64,000 nucleotides of DNA, from positions 1,550,001-1,614,000 of the forward strand of contig CBDEFX010000001.1 in assembly GCA_965237635.1 (NCBI GenBank), given 5' to 3'. Position 1 is the first letter of the stretch, and every line of letters starts with the position of its first letter. A program made the position numbers and the translations under genes. The notes beneath the pieces were generated by a model that searched no databases, was not told where the DNA came from, and was given only the letters and a program-made list of their open reading frames with translations. Source of the DNA: CBDEFX01 sp965237635 (GTDB taxonomy: Bacteria > Chloroflexota > Dehalococcoidia > Lucifugimonadales > CAUZJF01). Of the stretch, positions 26,154 through 34,882 are shown piece after piece.

Positions 26154-27014
26154 ATCGCGAACCAAAAGCAAGGAACCAAGTACCCGCTGTCGATAATGAC
26201 AGATGTCGGCGTGGAGGTCCTCGGACGCTTCGGGCTAACTGCTGAGTCGAACTCGAGGATGGGTATCGAGGAGATGAGGCCTTTCGCCGATTTCCTCATA
26301 AGCGGCCACGCGCCGGTGAAGAAGGACGAGGTCTACCTGAACCTGGCGTCTACCGACGATCGCCTTCGCGAGAATGCTATCGACCGGCAGCTGGCTTACG
26401 TTAACGCGGTGGCACAGCTTCCAAAACTGAAGCAGATAAACCTGCACTTCGCTCCCAGGCGATGGGTCGACGACGCGCAGCCCGACGGTCACGAGTTCGA
26501 CTACGATCGGCAGATCGATGCTATCAGGCAGATCGCGGCCATGGCCGCTGAGCGTGGCATTGAGATAGTCCTGGAGAACCTCCCGGTGACCTGGAGGGAT
26601 GTCCCCGATGACACGACTGGAGACCAGGTGGACTGGAGCAACAGAAACGCTTACTTTGGGACCACACCCGAGGAGTGGATCGGGGTCTGCGAGGAGGTGG
26701 CGCGGCCTAACGTGGCCCTGTGCCTGGACTCGAGCCACGCCTGCACCTACGCGCACCTGTTTCCTGAACACAAGCGCCCTGAGGTAATGATGTCCTTCCT
26801 TGCCAGGCCCGATCTCTTAAAACACGTCCATTGGAGCGATAACTACCTCTACGATTCCCGTGGCCGGGAGGACTCTCACGCATTCGTTGGCAAAGGCACC
26901 CTGCCCGAGGAGATCCACCGGACGATCAAGGGTCTGGATGCCACGCTCATGCTGGAGCACAGCCCACCGCCCGAAGAGTTAGAGGAAGAGCTGGAATACA
27001 TCGACGGGCTGTAG
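26154..27014 (+). CDS. Sugar phosphate isomerase/epimerase (xylose-isomerase-like TIM barrel), probable ATC start
   Basis: 286 residues if begun at ATC 26154, 272 from ATG 26196. The barrel shows LSIMTDVGVEVLGRFGL (strand 1), INLHFAPRRW, IVLENLPVTW with a metal Glu, VALCLDSSHA with a metal Asp, and LKHVHWSDN and LEHSPPP near the end. Starting at ATG 26196 would cut strand 1 (TKYPLSIMTD). No ATG, GTG or TTG lies upstream before the in-frame stop at 26133, but AAGAGGTG (26141-26148) stands 5 nt before ATC 26154. It follows the DapA-like gene by 43 nt. Confidence 0.75.
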   Translation: MANQKQGTKYPLSIMTDVGVEVLGRFGLTAESNSRMGIEEMRPFADFLISGHAPVKKDEVYLNLASTDDRLRENAIDRQLAYVNAVAQLPKLKQINLHFAPRRWVDDAQPDGHEFDYDRQIDAIRQIAAMAAERGIEIVLENLPVTWRDVPDDTTGDQVDWSNRNAYFGTTPEEWIGVCEEVARPNVALCLDSSHACTYAHLFPEHKRPEVMMSFLARPDLLKHVHWSDNYLYDSRGREDSHAFVGKGTLPEEIHRTIKGLDATLMLEHSPPPEELEEELEYIDGL

Positions 27015-27021
27015 TCTGGCA

Positions 27022-27701
27022 TTGAGCAAAGACCCCCTCGCCGACGTAACTACCCTCACATTCGACATCTTCGGCACGGTCCTGGACCTTGCCGGCACCC
27101 TCATTCCACCCACGGATCGCCTCCTTGCCGAGAAGAATGCGCCGATGGACGGTCGCGCGTTCTGGGACCAGTGGCGGGAGCGTCAGCGCATAGAGCAATA
27201 CCAGGACACCCTCCTGATGCTTGGACACAGTGGCTACCTCGAGACCTGTCGCCGGGCCCTCGTATACTGCCTTCGGCAGAACAACATCGACTTCACGCGC
27301 GACGAGGTCGACAGTGTGATGCGGTGCAAGGGCTGGAGCGTCTCAAGGACCAATACCGGCTGGTGGCACTGTCCAACGGCGACCAGTGGTTGCTAGAGCT
27401 CATCGCCGCCAAACGTATTCCGGTGGAATTCGACGCCGTCATCTCTGTTGACCAGGCCGGCACGTTCAAGCCGCACCCGGCAGTCTATCGGACGGCGGCC
27501 CGAGTGCTCGGAGCCGAGCCGAATCTGATCATGATGGTGGCCTCACACACCTTCGACATTATTGGTGCACGGGCCTGCGGATACCGTGGCGCTTACGTGA
27601 ACAGATACAACCTGCCCTTTGGGGAGACTCCATATCTCCCCGATATCGAGGTGAGTGACTTCACAGAGCTGGCGCAGCGTCTACTTCCGAGCGGTAGGTA
27701 G
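27022..27701 (+). pseudogene. Type II haloacid-dehalogenase-like hydrolase, broken
   Basis: Frame one (27022-27396) supplies motif I LTFDIFGTVLDLAGTL and the cap. Frame two, entering near 27330, supplies GLERLKDQYRLVALSNGDQWLLE (motif II), TFKPHPAVYRTA (motif III Lys) and VASHTFDIIGARACG (motif IV). Joined, they make about 226 residues, a little short. The segment normally found before the LERL helix (around a PFPDV-like turn) is missing, so a small deletion plus frame change is more likely than a single-base error. It starts TTG 27022, 7 nt after the isomerase stop. Confidence 0.75.
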
Positions 27702-27752
27702 AGGCAAGGCCTTTTCATTTTCACTATCTCGCTTTGCCTACTCGTGGTTCGA

Positions 27753-28269
27753 CAGGCTCACCACGAACGGAAACAGGCTCACCACGAACGGAAACAGGCT
27801 CACCACGAACGGAAACAGGCTCACCACGAACGGAAACAGGCTCACCACGAACGGAAACAGGCTCACCACGAACGGAAACAGGCTCACCACGAACGGAAAC
27901 AGGCTCACCACGAACGGAAACAGGCTCACCACGAACGGAAACAGGCTCACCACGAACGGAAACAGGCTCACCACGAACGGAAACAGGCTCACCACGAACG
28001 GAAACAGGCTCACCACGAACGGAAACAGGCTCACCACGAACGGAAACAGGCTCACCACGAACGGAAACAGGCTCACCACGAACGGAAACAGGCTCACCAC
28101 GAACGGAAACAGGCTCACCACGAACGGAAACAGGCTCACCACGAACGGAAACAGGCTCACCACGAACGGAAACAGGCTCACCACGAACGGAAACAGGCTC
28201 ACCACGAACGGAAACAGGCTCACCACGAACGGAAACAGGCTCACCACGAACGGAAACAGGCTCACCACG
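27753..28269. repeat. Tandem array, 24 copies of a 21-bp unit
   Basis: The 21-bp unit CAGGCTCACCACGAACGGAAA repeats head to tail 24 times from 27753 to 28256 with no visible variation, then a partial 25th copy. Because 21 is a multiple of three and the unit has no stop in several frames, spurious ORFs (RLTTNGN, GSPRTET, QAHHERK and, on the minus strand, VVSLFPF repeats) cross it. The first copy lies inside TTCGACAGGCTCACCACGAACGG, a common intergenic palindrome-like repeat, from which the array probably expanded. Confidence 0.95.
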
Positions 28270-28380
28270 TACCTGCTTAGCAAGCGGCGTTGTTGCGGTG
28301 TTTCAGATGGGGAACCCTCATCCCTTCGGTGGACTCAGGGCAAGCTCTAACCTTCTCCCGCAAGGAGGTATCCTCAAAAA

Positions 28381-29716
28381 GTGTGTAAACGGTCAGGCGG
28401 TGTACCCTCTCTCTGAACAACACGGGCTCAAGGCCCAAGAGAGGAGATACACCGCCTATGGGAAAGAGAAGCACTAGGAGCAGGTCGGAGTCAAGGCCGG
28501 AGTGGGAGCAGTTGGAGGATTGGGTGCGAGGCCATGTCCAGCGGCTGATCCAGGAGTTGCTGGAGGAAGAGGTGACGGAGTTTCTAGGAAGGGCGAAGTC
28601 GGCCCGCAGGTCTGAGTCGGACAACGAGAGAGGCTATCGGAACGGATACGGCAGAGCCCGGAGGCTTACGCTGAGTTCGGGAACGGTACAGCTGAGGAGG
28701 CCACGAGTCCGCAACACCGAAGAGGAGTTCGAGAGCCGGCTGCTGCCGCTGTTCGTCAACAGGACCAGGAAGGTTGCTGAGTTGACCCCCCAGTTGTACC
28801 TACATGGCCTTTCCGAAGGTGACTTCGACCTGGCGGTGCGGGGACTGCTGGGAGAAGAGGCACCGATATCGGCGAGCACGGTAGCCCGGTTGAAGGATAA
28901 GTGGAACGATGAGCTTGCCCAATGGCGCGCTAGGCCCCTGGATGACCTGGAAGTGGTGTACATGTGGGTGGATGGAGTCTACGTCAAGGCTGGTCTTGAG
29001 CGGGAGAAGGCGGCGATCCTGGTGGTGATGGCGGCCCTGAGCGACGGAAGGAAGGTGGTGGTGAGCGCGATTCCCGGATACAGGGAGTCCATAGAGAGCT
29101 GGTCCGATGTGCTCAGGGACATGAGGCGCCGCGGGCTGGAGTGCCCAAGACTGGTAATTGGAGACGGACATCTGGGCATCTGGGGAGCTCTGCGCAACGT
29201 CTATCCTCAGGCGGCCGAGCAACGCTGCTGGAACCACAAGATCCTAAACGTGCTCGCCAAGCTTCCAAAGCGACAACAGGACCAGGCCAAGCTCATGCTG
29301 CGTACTATCCCCTACGCGCCGACTCGGACAGAGGCTGAGCGGCTCAGGACGGTGTTCACCAGGTGGTGCGGCGACCATTCCTACGAGGCGGCCTCAGAGG
29401 CCTTGGAGCGGGACTGGGACCGCATGGTCACCTTCTATGACTTCCCAAAGGAGCACTGGGGGCACCTTCGCACGACGAACCCGGTAGAATCACCCTTCGC
29501 GGCCCTCAGGCTTCGGACAGACGCCGCCAAGCGCTACAAGAGGGTCGATCGGGCGATAGCGGTGATCTGGAAAATGTTGATGGTCGCCGAACAGCGCTTC
29601 AGGCGTCTGAAGGCCCCTGAGTTGATCGAAGACGTCTATCTCGGTGCACAGTATGCGGATGGAATCGCCATTGAATCAACGGCTGAGAAGGTCGCCGCCT
29701 GATGTCGTTTACACAC
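28381..29716 (+). mobile_element. IS256-family insertion sequence
   Basis: GTGTGTAAACG (28381-28391) and CGTTTACACAC (29706-29716) form inverted ends around a single transposase gene, giving about 1.34 kb, typical of IS256. The flanking 8-bp sequences do not match, so no target duplication is seen; the outer ends may extend a few bases, or the copy is old. Confidence 0.75.
28458..29702 (+). CDS. IS256-family (mutator-type) transposase
   Basis: 414 residues, full length for the family. The DDE residues are visible in YMWVDGVYVK (first Asp, near residue 170), LVIGDGHLGIW (second Asp, near 235) and NPVESPFAALRLRT (Glu, near 350), with the C-x2-H-like QRCWNHKILNVLAKLP between them. The ATG 28458 sits shortly inside the left end. 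No lesion is seen, so it may be active. Confidence 0.93.
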   Translation: MGKRSTRSRSESRPEWEQLEDWVRGHVQRLIQELLEEEVTEFLGRAKSARRSESDNERGYRNGYGRARRLTLSSGTVQLRRPRVRNTEEEFESRLLPLFVNRTRKVAELTPQLYLHGLSEGDFDLAVRGLLGEEAPISASTVARLKDKWNDELAQWRARPLDDLEVVYMWVDGVYVKAGLEREKAAILVVMAALSDGRKVVVSAIPGYRESIESWSDVLRDMRRRGLECPRLVIGDGHLGIWGALRNVYPQAAEQRCWNHKILNVLAKLPKRQQDQAKLMLRTIPYAPTRTEAERLRTVFTRWCGDHSYEAASEALERDWDRMVTFYDFPKEHWGHLRTTNPVESPFAALRLRTDAAKRYKRVDRAIAVIWKMLMVAEQRFRRLKAPELIEDVYLGAQYADGIAIESTAEKVAA

Positions 29717-30040
29717 CTATTGACGTAACCTCCCCCCCGCAAGGCGGGAGAAGGGACAAAAGCAGTTGTAGAAAAAGTGTCCCATTCTGGTTCATTTTGT
29801 TCCATTTCGTATCTGGGAGACGGTACATGATGGGATACCCTTGGTACACCTAACATGTCTGGAAAGGCCTGAACATCGGAGTCGGCTCTCGGCCGCATGT
29901 CAGAGAGAGGGGACAGGCGGGCCCGTCCCTCACCCCACTATGTTAGCACAGGCGTTCTATGATTTCAAGTAAGGGTGCTCTCGCTCTTCGTACACCGGAC
30001 GACAATGAAAAGGCCCTAGGGCCGCCCGGAGAGATAGACC
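29717..30040. other. Intergenic region with repeat fragments
   Basis: No gene seen. It contains a CCCCCCCGCAAGGCGGG hairpin, a stretch (from about 29770) with AAAAAGTGTCCCATTCTGG and TTTTGTTCCATTTCG that resembles 58375-58410, and a 12-bp perfect palindrome GGCCCTAGGGCC (30012-30023) just upstream of the fabI promoter. Confidence 0.5.
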
Positions 30041-30049
30041 TGCTATACT
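30041..30049 (+). promoter_or_regulatory. Extended -10 promoter of fabI
   Basis: TG-C-TATACT (30041-30049) is a consensus extended -10, about 38 nt before the proposed fabI start. No clear -35 is seen. Confidence 0.5.
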
Positions 30050-30086
30050 TGTGCGGGGTCGTCCCCACGCTTGAAGGAGGGTCGCG

Positions 30087-30863
30087 ATCTATCCGATCGA
30101 CCTAGAGGGCAAGATCGGCATCGTGTTCGGTGTTGCAAACCATCGCAGCATCGCCTGGGCCATCGCACAGACCCTTCATGACGCCGGGGCCAGGCTTGCG
30201 ATCGCATACCAGAACGAGCGTGTCCGTGATACCGTCACCAAACTGGTGGCGTCATGGGAGGACGTGTTGGTGCTGGAGTGCGACGTTAGCTCCGACCAGA
30301 ATGTCGAGCAGGCCTATGCGACGGTCGACGAAAGATTCAAGGGCCTGGACATGATCGTACATAGCATCGCCTTCGCCAACCGGGAGGACCTGGGTGGGCT
30401 CTTCATGGAGACGGAACGCGAAGGCTTCCTGCTTGCCCTGGACATCAGCGCCTATTCGTTGGTCCCGATAGCCCGATACGGAGCGCCGTTGATGCGCGAC
30501 GGAGGCGGGAGCATGCTGACGATGACGTTCCAAGCCGCTAACCGGGTATTCCCAGGGTACAACGTCATGGGCACGGCCAAGGCCGCCCTCGAGAACGAGG
30601 TGAGGCAGCTTGCCGCCGATTTGGGCCGTGATAATATTAGAGTTAACGCCATCTCAGCCGGGCCGTTGGATACGCTCTCCTCGCGTGTGATTAGCCAGTA
30701 CAGGGACATGAAGAGGATTCACGCTGAGCGCTCCCCGATGCAACGCAACATCACGGCGGACGAGGTCGCCAAAACTGCGCTCTACTTGTGTAGCGACCTA
30801 TCCAGCGGGGTGACCGGAGAGATCATTCACGTTGACACCGGCTACAATATAATGGGTATCTAG
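30087..30863 (+). CDS. fabI: Enoyl-ACP reductase FabI, probable ATC start
   Basis: 258 residues when started at ATC 30087, the normal FabI length. It reduces enoyl-ACP with NAD(P)H in fatty-acid elongation. YPIDLEGKIGIVFGVANHRS leads into AWAIA at the N-terminus, HSIAFANRED near residue 93, the active-site Y-x6-K as YNVMGTAK near 156, and ISAGPLDTLSS near 190. The first conventional start, GTG 30123, would remove the first beta strand. An in-frame TGA at 30072 limits the upstream choice. AAGGAGG (30074-30080) lies 6 nt before ATC 30087, where ATG is expected. Confidence 0.9.
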   Translation: MYPIDLEGKIGIVFGVANHRSIAWAIAQTLHDAGARLAIAYQNERVRDTVTKLVASWEDVLVLECDVSSDQNVEQAYATVDERFKGLDMIVHSIAFANREDLGGLFMETEREGFLLALDISAYSLVPIARYGAPLMRDGGGSMLTMTFQAANRVFPGYNVMGTAKAALENEVRQLAADLGRDNIRVNAISAGPLDTLSSRVISQYRDMKRIHAERSPMQRNITADEVAKTALYLCSDLSSGVTGEIIHVDTGYNIMGI

Positions 30864-30896
30864 TACGCACGTACTCAGGAGACGGTGAGAGGAAAG

Positions 30897-31277
30897 ATGC
30901 CTGAGCCCCTATATCTAGAGATTGAGGAAAACGACAACTGTGAGTACACGCCGCTTCAGGTGTTCGAAGCGAGAGACGACCCCGTTCCCGTGAGGAGGGT
31001 CAAGCTCTTCGAGCCCGACAGGCCACACGGAATCTACGAGGTAACCGGTTGGAGCAGCGAAGAGTCGGGGTCACCGTGCCTGGCAATGTACGTCCCGGTG
31101 TCCGATTCTGGCCAGGCCGCCGTGCACGTCGTCTGTGGGGGCGATTGGGGTATCAGGCTCAAATCGACTGGGAGTGAGGAGGAGTGGGACCTCGACAGTC
31201 CCAACCAGTGGGGAGAGCCTTACCTGATGCTGACCGACAAGGCCGATGTCCTCTTGGATACCGGGGCACGCCCATAG
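30897..31277 (+). CDS. Hypothetical protein
   Basis: 126 residues from ATG 30897 (an alternative GTG lies at 30885). Acidic, with no signal peptide or membrane segment. It shows RRVKLFEPDRPHGIYEVTGW in the middle and GDWGIRLKSTGSEEEWDLD later, suggesting a small beta-rich fold. No family recognised. It follows fabI by 33 nt in the same orientation and may be cotranscribed. Confidence 0.55.
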   Translation: MPEPLYLEIEENDNCEYTPLQVFEARDDPVPVRRVKLFEPDRPHGIYEVTGWSSEESGSPCLAMYVPVSDSGQAAVHVVCGGDWGIRLKSTGSEEEWDLDSPNQWGEPYLMLTDKADVLLDTGARP

Positions 31278-31328
31278 GGCACCGCTGGGAGGCCGCCACG
31301 GCGGCGACGAGGCCTGCTTGGGACTGCC

Positions 31329-31925
31329 TGGGGCGGGGAGGGATCCCCCCCAGATGCTTCGCGGAGCCTCAGCAAGACATTCCTCCGCTCGCCTTCATCC
31401 CAGCGTAAGGGTGCGAGGGCGAGAGTACTAGGACAACGTCAGAGGGTCTGTGCCCGGATCGCGGCCTTCCCCAGCCCGTCGACGAGGTCCGCCTAGGGAC
31501 GGCCTCGTACGAAGAACCTGGGGTGGGGAGGGACCCCTCCCCAGATGCTTCGCGGAGCCTCAGCATGACATTCCTCCGCTTGCCTTCATCTCAGCGTAAG
31601 GCTGCGAGGGCGAGAGTACCAGGAGAACGTCAGAGGGTCTGTGCCCGGATCGCGGCCTTCCGCAGTCCGTCGACGAGGTTCGCCTAGGGACGGCCTCGTA
31701 CGAAGAACAAGTCAATGTTACCCTTCGTCCCGATTCGGCATCGGGACGAAGGGCCTGGGGTGGGGAGGAACCCTTCCCTCAGATCCTTCGCGGAGCCTCA
31801 GCATGACATTCCTCCGCTCGCCTACATCCCAGCGTAAGGTCGTGTAGGGCGAGGACTCTAGGACAACGTTAGAGGGTCTGTGCCCGGATCGCGGCCTTCC
31901 GCAACCTGCGACAGTTGATCGAGGT
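31329..31925. repeat. Three degenerate tandem copies of a 190-237 bp intergenic repeat
   Basis: Copies begin at 31329, 31519 and 31756, each with TGGGG-GGGGAGG, CTTCGCGGAGCCTCAGCA, CATTCCTCCGCT and AGGGTCTGTGCCCGGATCGC. Copy two carries a 46-bp extension with a perfect hairpin (CCCTTCGTCCCGAT, 31721-31734; ATCGGGACGAAGGG, 31740-31753). Copy three runs into the 3' end of the SRPBCC gene, so copies one and two contain duplicates of that gene's last codons. No gene is seen in 31278-31857. Confidence 0.85.
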
Positions 31926-32325
31926 AATGGACCCACCCCTCTAGGTGTTGCGGGCGCTCCTCAGCCGGCAGCCCGTAATGGCGCAGTCGCACGATAGTCT
32001 CGTCGCCGTCCGGTTGCAGTGTGATCTCGACGGTACTCGATCCCGGCGGCACCGCTTGACCGTCTCCCTCCCATCCCCATGTGAACACCACGCGACTGTA
32101 AGGGGTGACCTCGACATACTTGCCTTTTACCACGTCGCGCCCGGTGACGCTGACTCGATAGGTACCGCCAGGCGTCGGGTCGAGGGTCGCGGAGGTGCCC
32201 TTCCAGCGGACCATCTGTTCAGGGTCAGTAAAGAAAGGGAATATCGTCTCTGGTCGAGCCGCGATTCGTACCTCCTTCTCCACTGCGTCAGTGTTTCGGG
32301 TCACCTCTTCCTGGCCTCCGTTCAT
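31858..32325 (-). CDS. SRPBCC/AHSA1-domain protein
   Basis: 155 residues. A START-like AHSA1 fold: VEKEVRIAARPETIFPFFTD at the N-terminus, a GGTYRVSVTG hairpin, VVFTWGWEGDG, TVEITLQPDGDETIVRLRH, and the C-terminal helix GWVHYLDQLSQVAEG. This family binds hydrophobic ligands and is often paired with an ArsR-like regulator, as here, where it overlaps the regulator by 38 nt (ATG 32325, or GTG 32304). Its last 14 or so codons lie in a repeat copy shared with the downstream intergenic region. Confidence 0.85.
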   Translation of the reverse strand: MNGGQEEVTRNTDAVEKEVRIAARPETIFPFFTDPEQMVRWKGTSATLDPTPGGTYRVSVTGRDVVKGKYVEVTPYSRVVFTWGWEGDGQAVPPGSSTVEITLQPDGDETIVRLRHYGLPAEERPQHLEGWVHYLDQLSQVAEGRDPGTDPLTLS

Positions 32326-32617
32326 CTTCCTCAGACGCCTCCTTCAGCAGGCTCAACTTTTCGCTCCAGAAGTCATCCAAAAACGCCCTTAGCTCGGCGA
32401 GTCCCTCGGGTCGCGTCTGATACAGTCGGCGAGTTCCCTCAGCGCGGACGGACAAGATGCCCGCGGCCGCCAGCACCTTGAGGTGCTGGGAAATAGCCGG
32501 ACGCGTCACATCGAAATGCGACGCGATCTCTCCTACGGACAGCTCGGTATTGTGGACCAGCCGCAGGATGTCGCGGCGCCGCGGCTCGGCTATGGCCCTC
32601 AGCGCGGACTCCAACAT
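32288..32617 (-). CDS. ArsR-family transcriptional regulator
   Basis: 109 residues with a winged helix: LRAIAEPRRRDILRLV, then the HTH VGEIASHFDVTRPAISQHLKV and the wing GILSVRAEGTRRLYQ. It has no Cys metal site, like the SdpR-type regulators paired with SRPBCC genes. It heads a two-gene unit and probably represses it; palindromes lie directly upstream. The ATG is at 32617. Confidence 0.88.
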   Translation of the reverse strand: MLESALRAIAEPRRRDILRLVHNTELSVGEIASHFDVTRPAISQHLKVLAAAGILSVRAEGTRRLYQTRPEGLAELRAFLDDFWSEKLSLLKEASEEDERRPGRGDPKH

Positions 32618-32619
32618 GG

Positions 32620-32646
32620 ACGTACGTTAGCATAGCCTTACGTAAG
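32620..32646. promoter_or_regulatory. Candidate ArsR operator
   Basis: Two perfect palindromes, ACGTACGT (32620-32627) and CTTACGTAAG (32637-32646), lie 18 bp apart centre to centre just before the ArsR start. The pair shares the core TACGT and overlaps the stop of the upstream gene. Confidence 0.4.
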
Positions 32647-34881
32647 TTGCAATTTACTAGGACGGCGACGCCGCCAGACCAGGCTGGCGGCTATCAATAC
32701 CGTCAGGACGATCAACCCCCATGGAGTTATGCCGGGGATAGTCGTCGAGGTGGGGGCCTCGTCGTCGATGATCTTCAAGATAGCGGAACCGTCGCTAACG
32801 GTGACCCCCTCAGCGCTCTGACCGGGCGTCGTAGGGTTGTCTAGCTCGACCACCACGAACTCGGCTCCCTCCACAGTGTTGTCATCAATCAGCGACACTG
32901 TCAAGTCTTTGCTTCCGCCCTCGTCAGGCGCCCATACAAGAGTTGCGGTGGTAGACGCGTAGTCGAGCCCAGGGGTAGCGCTGCCTTGAGATGCGGAAGC
33001 CTCCACGCTCACGCCACCGCTGCTGGTGCCCGTGAGGGTGACCGAGACCGATGCGGTCCCGTCGGCTTCGTTCGCGGTCTGGTCCGATATCGCCAGGCTA
33101 GGCGCCGGATCGTTGTCGACTATCGTCACCGTCGAGCTGCCTGAGGTTGGACCTATCACGGCGGCCGTCGACGTCGTGAGCGCTACTACAAAGGTCTCGT
33201 CGAACTCGTCGATCACGTCCTCGACGATGCTGACAGCAAAGACGACCGACGTTGCGCCTGCCGGAATCGACACCGTGGAGCTGGTCGCGTCGTAGTCGTT
33301 TGGCGACATGGCGGTCCCATCTTGAGTCATCACGTCCGCGGACACGTCTAGGCTGGCTGGGACATCGAGGCTCACTGTGACGTTGGCGTTGCCGTTGGTC
33401 TCGCTGACCGTCAAGTCGGCGACCGAGAGCACGGGTGGGGGGTCGTCGTCGACAATGGTGACCGTTGTCGTCGGCTGCGTCGTGGTGACAGTCGACCCCG
33501 TGGTGGTAGCGTCAGACAGAGTGACGGTGAAGGCCTCGTTGGCTTCGAAGAAATCGTCTCCGTTGATGGTGGCCTGGATTGTGCCGGTGGTGTCGCCTGC
33601 GGGGATAGTTAGCGTCCCGCTTGTCGCGACGTAGTCGCCGCCGCTTACCGTGGCGCTACCGTCCGACGTGGAGTAGTCCACGCTCACCGGCAGGGCGCTG
33701 GTGGCTGAAAGCGCGATGACAATGTCCGTGGTGGTCGTCGTAGCTCCAGCTCCCTCGTCCACCGAAATAGCAACGGGTGCGGCCACGGTGGGAGCGGGGT
33801 CGTCGTCGAGGATGGTAACGGTGGCGGAGCCGGCGCTCGAGCTGATGGCCGTGTCTGCCGAATTGTTCGTAAGCGTGGCGGTAAACGTTTCGTCCAGCTC
33901 GTCGAGGGAGTCGGCGATGATGGGTATGGTTACAGTAGTGGTGGCCTCGTTTGCGGCGAAGCTCGCAGTTTCGGCTACTTGTGTGAAGACTCCAGGTGTG
34001 CCGAAGTCCTCACCGACAGTGGCGGTACCGTTCGAAGTAACGACGTCGACGGATACCGGCGTGCTGGTGGTCGGGTCCACGGTCACAGTGAGGGTCGCGA
34101 AGCCCGCTGTCTCGTTAACCGATAAGTTGGCTACGGAGAGGGTGGCCGGTGGTGGCGGTGTGAACTCGACCAACAGAGTCGGGCGATTGGCCGGAGTCGA
34201 GCTCTCCCGGCTATGAAACTTCTTGACCGTCTGGCTAGTACTCTCGTTTCCCTTGAGTAAAAAGCCGAAGTTGGTCGATGGGTTGTCCAGCCACGCTTGC
34301 GCATCAGCGGCCATTTGCGCGGAAGATCACGCGTATGCCTGGACACCTCCAACCGCCGTACTCGCGCTGGCAGCAGGCTGGAAGTCCCCACCGGCAGTCG
34401 ACCACGGTGCCGTGTTGAAGAACCTGTCGACCCAGGTGGCGTCGTTCGTCTGCGCGTTTGCGCCTTGCCCGCCAGTCGAGCTAGAGGCGCCCTCACCCCA
34501 GTCGGAGTCCACCTTGTGCAACGTCATCGCTTGGGACCCACTTCTGGTTTTGTTCAACTGCAGAGTTAGAGTGACGCTGTCGATAGTCGATCCCGTGGGG
34601 ATGTTGCCAGCGATGTCGAACGCGATCAAGCCCCGGCGAATCGAGGTGCCGCCCTGTCGGATCCGGCCGGAAAAGAAGTACTGGCCCGAACCGTTGGCTT
34701 TGGAGCTATCCTGATGAAGGGTGCTGTCCTTCGACGGGCTGAGGGTGACGGACTGCTCGCCCTCTGCGTGGACAACACCACTACCTGGCGCATGGACCAG
34801 TGTCAACAGGACGCCTATTACGATCGCTGTGACCAGGGTGGTCCGCCCCATGGGCGTTGGATGTACCAAAAAGCTTAGCAT
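32638..34881 (-). pseudogene. Secreted DNRLRE + Calx-beta protein with C-terminal sorting signal, in-frame stop
   Basis: Reads as one 748-codon frame broken by a single TGA at 34327-34329. The upstream part has a signal peptide (LVTAIVIGVLLTLVHA) and a DNRLRE-like domain (STLHQDSSKANGSGQYFFSG, then RRGLIAFDIAG). After the stop the same domain continues (AQAWLDNPSTNFGFLLKGNE), then four Calx-beta repeats (such as SATVTILDDDPAP) and an IPTL-CTERM-like tail (TTIPGITPWGLIVLTVL, then WRRRR). The TGA occupies a position where relatives usually have Trp. It is probably a surface or exported protein; broken, or read through. Confidence 0.75.
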
Positions 34882-34882
34882 G

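Noticed and set aside
27753..28269. CRISPR array
   Set aside because: Repeats are contiguous with no spacers and no cas genes are nearby.
27655..28477. Long ORFs in several frames over the 21-bp repeats (RLTTNGN, GSPRTET, QAHHERK, VVSLFPF proteins)
   Set aside because: They are open only because the unit length is a multiple of three and lacks stops; no start signals, and all frames are equally open.
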